Under the pieces are notes generated by a model. That model did not search any database, was not told the origin of the DNA, and saw only the letters and a list, made by a program, of their open reading frames with translations. Made by a program: the position numbers and the translations under genes. From positions 62,001 to 126,000 of the forward strand of contig CAIXZF010000035.1 in the NCBI GenBank assembly GCA_903923925.1: a DNA stretch of 64,000 nt, in the 5' to 3' direction. Shown here piece by piece: positions 60,745-64,000 of this stretch; the first letter of the stretch is position 1; every line of letters starts with the position of its first letter. This stretch comes from an uncultured Bacteroidales bacterium. Lineage in GTDB: Bacteria > Bacteroidota > Bacteroidia > Bacteroidales > CAIXZF01.

Positions 60745-62334
60745 ATGCAGAAAAGGGTTGATTTTCTTGTAGTTGGGTCAGGAATTGCCGGTCTGAGTTA
60801 TGCACTTGAAGTTGCAGCTTATGGCAAAGTTTGCATTGTTACCAAATCAACAGCAGATGATACTGCCACCCGTTATGCTCAGGGTGGTATTGCGACGGTT
60901 ATGTATACACCGGATTCGTATGAGAAACATATCCGTGATACTCTCATCGCAGGTGATGATTTATGCAATGAAGCCATTGTAAGAATGACCGTCATGGAAT
61001 CTTCCGACAGGATAAAGCAATTGATAAGCATGGGGGTTAATTTTGATAAAACACCGGCTGGTTTATTTGATTTATCCAAGGAGGGAGGGCATTCCGAATA
61101 CAGGGTGCTGCATCATAAAGATCAAACAGGAGCAGAAATCGAAAAAGTCTTGCTTGAACATATCAGAATCCACCCAAACATCACTGTTCTCGAGAATCAT
61201 TTCACTATCGATGTAATTACCCAACATCATCTTGGAGAATATGTTGACAGAAAAACGGATGATATCCAGTGTTTTGGTGCCTATGTGCTCGATAAATCAA
61301 CCAATGATATTATAACCATCCTGGCAAAGTCAACAATGATTGCCACTGGTGGAGCCGGGAACGCTTACAGTGTAACAACCAATCCGGGAATTGCCACTGG
61401 GGATGGAATCGCAATGGTTTACCGGGCAAAAGGGACTGTCGAAAATATGGAATTTATCCAGTTTCATCCTACTTCCCTTTTCAATGCGAATGAGAAACCT
61501 GCATTTTTAATAACTGAAGCTTTAAGAGGATCAGGTGCTGTTCTTAAGGATAGAAAAGGCAATACTTTCATGGAAAAGTATGATGACAGAAAATCGCTTG
61601 CCCCCAGAGATATAGTTGCACGTGCTATTGATAATGAACTTAAGCTTAGCGGCGAAGATTTTCTTTTCCTCGATGCACGCCACTTGGGGAAAGAAATTCT
61701 ATTAAGTCATTTCCCTGGTGTTTATGCAAAATGCCTGAGCATTGGGATTGATATTACAAAAGAAATGATTCCTGTTGCTCCAGCTGCTCATTATTTGTGC
61801 GGTGGTGTTAAAGTTGATGAATTTGGAAAGACATCTATTTTAAATTTGTATGCTTCAGGTGAGTGTGCTTCAACAGGAATGCATGGAGCAAATAGATTAG
61901 CATCAAACTCGCTTTTAGAATCTCTGGTGTTTTCGCACCGTTCGGCTTTGGATACTCTGTCTAAATTTGAAAAAATTGAATTTGTTGAGGGTATCCCTGA
62001 TTGGAATGCTGAAGGAACTGTCCTTAATGAGGAAATGGTTCTTATTACACAGACTCTGAAGGAATTACAATCAATTATGACCAGCTATGTTGGTATTGTA
62101 AGGTCTAATCTGCGTCTGAAAAGAGCCGCCGACAGGCTCAATATCATTTTCGATGAAACAGAAGAACTCTTTGATAAGTCGGTACTTACAGAAAAAATCT
62201 GTGAGCTGCGAAACCTTATCAATGTTTCGTGGATGATAATAAGATGGGCTCAGCAACGCACAGAAAGCAGGGGATTACACTATAATATTGATTGTTTGCG
62301 TACAACCAGAAAAAAATTATTCTTCGATTCCTGA
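60745..62334 (+). CDS. nadB: L-aspartate oxidase
   Basis: 529 residues. N-terminal FAD motif VVGSGIAGLSYALE (10-23), TRYAQGGIATVM, GGHSEYRVLHHKDQTG, the substrate-loop region EFIQFHPTSL, and PVAPAAHYLCGGVKVD; a C-terminal helical domain (LRNLINVSWMIIRWAQQRTESRGLHYNID). It oxidises L-aspartate to iminoaspartate using oxygen or fumarate, the first step of de novo NAD synthesis. nadA and nadC are not in the window. It is 10 bp downstream of sucB and overlaps the PNP gene tail to tail by 18 bp. Confidence 0.95.
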   Translation: MQKRVDFLVVGSGIAGLSYALEVAAYGKVCIVTKSTADDTATRYAQGGIATVMYTPDSYEKHIRDTLIAGDDLCNEAIVRMTVMESSDRIKQLISMGVNFDKTPAGLFDLSKEGGHSEYRVLHHKDQTGAEIEKVLLEHIRIHPNITVLENHFTIDVITQHHLGEYVDRKTDDIQCFGAYVLDKSTNDIITILAKSTMIATGGAGNAYSVTTNPGIATGDGIAMVYRAKGTVENMEFIQFHPTSLFNANEKPAFLITEALRGSGAVLKDRKGNTFMEKYDDRKSLAPRDIVARAIDNELKLSGEDFLFLDARHLGKEILLSHFPGVYAKCLSIGIDITKEMIPVAPAAHYLCGGVKVDEFGKTSILNLYASGECASTGMHGANRLASNSLLESLVFSHRSALDTLSKFEKIEFVEGIPDWNAEGTVLNEEMVLITQTLKELQSIMTSYVGIVRSNLRLKRAADRLNIIFDETEELFDKSVLTEKICELRNLINVSWMIIRWAQQRTESRGLHYNIDCLRTTRKKLFFDS

Positions 62335-63135
62335 AAGCATTTCCTTGATAACCATTGTCATCAACGGCTCACTTTTTGCTGCAGCTTCGATCACTTCCTG
62401 ATGAGTAATTTCTACGATTTTTCCTGGCACACCAAGATCAGTGACCACAGAAATGGCGAATATTTTCATCCCGCAATGACGCGCAACAATTGCTTCAGGA
62501 ACTGTTGACATCCCAACTGCATCAGCTCCGCAAAAGCGAATATACTGGTACTCAGCCGGGGTTTCAAAGGTTGGACCTGTAACCGCAGCATAGACACCTG
62601 TTTGGTAACGGATTCCAAAATTCGCTGCTATCGAGGTGGCTTTGTGAATAAGTTCCTGGTCATATACCTCTTTCATATCCGGAAACCGGGGACCAAGCTC
62701 ACTATAGTTTTTGCCAATCAACGGGTTTGTTCCCATTAGATTTATATGATCTGTAATAAACATACAATCACCAATCTCAAAATCAGGATTAAGCCCTCCA
62801 CTGGCATTGGAAATTAATAACAATTCAACTCCCAGTAATTTCATGGTCCTGACAGGAAATGCTAAATCCGCCATCTCATAACCTTCATAATAGTGGAATC
62901 GCCCTTCCATAGCAACTATTTCTTTTCCGGCAAGGGTTCCCAGAATTAACTGGCCTTTATGACCTTCAACTGTGGACACCGGAAAATGAGGAATCGACCC
63001 GTACGGTATTGTGGCTTCTACTTTAATCTCATTAACCAGACCTCCAAGTCCTGTTCCGAGAATAATGCCAACTTTAGGATTTAAGGAGCTTTTCGAACGA
63101 ATATAGTCAGTGGCTTCGTTTAGCTTTTTTAACAT
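62317..63135 (-). CDS. Purine-nucleoside phosphorylase (class II, inosine/guanosine type)
   Basis: 272 residues from the ATG at 63135; the frame runs to 63201, but that extension overlaps lpxK and looks unlike the family. GIILGTGLGGL (phosphate-binding), PVSTVEGHKGQL, GRFHYYEGY, SNASGGLNPDFEIGD, GPTFETPAEYQYIRFCGADAVGMSTVPE are the class II PNP hallmarks. It cleaves purine nucleosides with phosphate for salvage. It overlaps lpxK by 29 bp, so is probably translated after it in the same operon. Confidence 0.94.
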   Translation of the reverse strand: MLKKLNEATDYIRSKSSLNPKVGIILGTGLGGLVNEIKVEATIPYGSIPHFPVSTVEGHKGQLILGTLAGKEIVAMEGRFHYYEGYEMADLAFPVRTMKLLGVELLLISNASGGLNPDFEIGDCMFITDHINLMGTNPLIGKNYSELGPRFPDMKEVYDQELIHKATSIAANFGIRYQTGVYAAVTGPTFETPAEYQYIRFCGADAVGMSTVPEAIVARHCGMKIFAISVVTDLGVPGKIVEITHQEVIEAAAKSEPLMTMVIKEMLSGIEE

Positions 63136-64000
63136 AATCGAATATTTGAGTAATGAATAGTGATTTGCAAAAGTCATGGAAATCAACAGCAATTGGAGCA
63201 TAAAACACTGGAATATCTGCGATCTCCTTAAACAAGGCTTGATTCAGCAACCTCATTACATCCTTTTCAGTAGTAAAGATGGCCTTGTTTCGGGTGACAA
63301 TATTATGAAAACTTTCTTTAATCCTTACAGCATCTTCATAAGTATAACGGTGATGATCCTTAAAATACATTGGCTGGATTTCTTCGCAGAAACTTTTCAA
63401 ATGCGCCTCCAAAGGATAGGGATTTGCAATCCCAGCCAATACCAGAATTGTATTAAATGTGGTTTTCTCGAGAGTGGAGGCAATTTCTGTAAGTGGCACA
63501 AACCCAGAGTATTTAATGTATGAAAAACAAACAGCTTGATTAGGTAAAGGCTTGATTTTTTCTGTGAGCGTGCGTGTTGTAATCGGCGAAAATACCTTTG
63601 GCGTTTTAGTAACAACAACTATATCAGCTCTTTTTTTTTCTGATATGAATTCTCTTAAAGTCCCGCTAGGGAATACATAGTCATTGTAAAACGGTTGCAA
63701 ATAGTCGGTGAGAAGGATAGATAAGCCTGGTTTTACTCTGCGATGCTGAAAGGCATCATCAAGAAGAATCAGATCAATTTCAGGAAATTGAGACATAAGG
63801 TTCTCAATACCATTTTTCCTGTCTTCATCCACAGCTACAATTATTTCAGGATATTTTTTAAAAAATTGCATAGGTTCATCTCCAATTGAATCACTGGTAT
63901 CACCTTTTTCAGCAATTTTAAATCCTTTACTTAGTCGTTTATAACCACGGCTGAGTGTAGCAATTTTATTTTCAGGACTGAGAAGCTCTATCAGGTATTC
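63107..64000 (-). CDS. lpxK: Tetraacyldisaccharide 4'-kinase, 5' end outside window
   Basis: The frame continues past the window end; the ATG at 63871 is internal. Visible: ATLSRGYKRLSKGF, GDEPMQFFKKYPEIIVAVDEDR, LILLDDAFQHRRVKPGLSILL, PSGTLREF, VVVTKTPKV, LAGIANPYP, FKDHHRYTYEDA, TTEKDVMRL, all characteristic of LpxK (the Walker A region would be outside). It phosphorylates the lipid A disaccharide, the sixth Raetz-pathway step, at the inner membrane. It precedes the PNP gene. Confidence 0.93.
   Translation of the reverse strand, partial: EYLIELLSPENKIATLSRGYKRLSKGFKIAEKGDTSDSIGDEPMQFFKKYPEIIVAVDEDRKNGIENLMSQFPEIDLILLDDAFQHRRVKPGLSILLTDYLQPFYNDYVFPSGTLREFISEKKRADIVVVTKTPKVFSPITTRTLTEKIKPLPNQAVCFSYIKYSGFVPLTEIASTLEKTTFNTILVLAGIANPYPLEAHLKSFCEEIQPMYFKDHHRYTYEDAVRIKESFHNIVTRNKAIFTTEKDVMRLLNQALFKEIADIPVFYAPIAVDFHDFCKSLFITQIFDYVKKAKRSH

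Noticed and set aside
62317-63201. Longer PNP start at 63201
   Set aside because: The extra 22 residues overlap lpxK coding sequence and do not fit the family; MLKKLNEATDYIR from 63135 does.

Overview
The window reads as chromosomal DNA of a member of the Bacteroidota, probably a Bacteroidales-like or related lineage. Four signs support this. It carries a type IX secretion (gliding/Por) core, gldK-gldL-gldM-gldN, with a PorP/SprF gene in front and a PorW/SprE gene nearby. Two secreted proteins end in type A T9SS sorting domains. Upstream regions carry the Bacteroidota -7 element TAnnTTTG, in several cases with a TTG about 17-21 nt before it. Shine-Dalgarno sequences are scarce. Base composition is AT-rich and codon use looks uniform. 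I see no tRNA, rRNA, CRISPR array, insertion sequence or phage genes.

Layout. 1-1.7 kb: the end of a head-GIN-domain (DUF2807) protein facing a small minus-strand operon of bactofilin, AtpZ and a membrane protein; no ATP synthase structural genes follow. 1.7-14.3 kb: minus-strand porW/sprE, then an envelope block (M23 peptidase, dxr, rseP) and the T9SS cluster (porP-like, gldK, gldL, gldM, gldN) closed by a strong terminator. 14.3-25.1 kb: recG, pheT, a T9SS-exported M1 peptidase, a TolC plus membrane-fusion pair, and tsaB. 25.1-30.3 kb (minus): a MerP-like HMA protein, an HPt protein, a sigma-54-type response regulator, fumC, prfB (with a programmed +1 frameshift) and recX. 30.5-33 kb: a dockerin-like/FISUMP surface protein and tilS. 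33.1-49.6 kb: one 5479-residue repeat adhesin. 49.6-54.2 kb (minus): a GT87-like membrane protein and korB/korA. 54.3-55.4 kb: a multiply broken glycoside-hydrolase-like pseudogene. 55.5-64 kb: an AT-hook protein, a 2[4Fe-4S] ferredoxin, odhA/odhB, nadB, then minus-strand purine nucleoside phosphorylase and lpxK (cut by the window edge).

How the genes fit together. The T9SS genes build the export and motor machine. The giant adhesin and the M1 peptidase carry matching C-terminal export signals and are probable cargo. RseP, the M23 peptidase and LpxK belong to envelope maintenance. KorAB with the ferredoxin and OdhAB are two alternative routes from 2-oxoglutarate to succinyl-CoA within 8 kb; FumC and NadB connect to the same fumarate/aspartate metabolism.

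Most notable is the adhesin. It has two beta-helix regions, 17 two-cysteine Ig/PKD-like repeats, and four copies of an exactly 167-residue domain pair (B-C). In these pairs the first domain has only the late cysteine and the second only the early one, always 27 residues apart. It then has further repeat families, a dockerin-like module also found in the neighbouring FISUMP protein, a cohesin-like domain and a T9SS sorting domain. This suggests a possible cysteine-stapled stalk with a local cohesin/dockerin docking partner. That is inference from sequence only.
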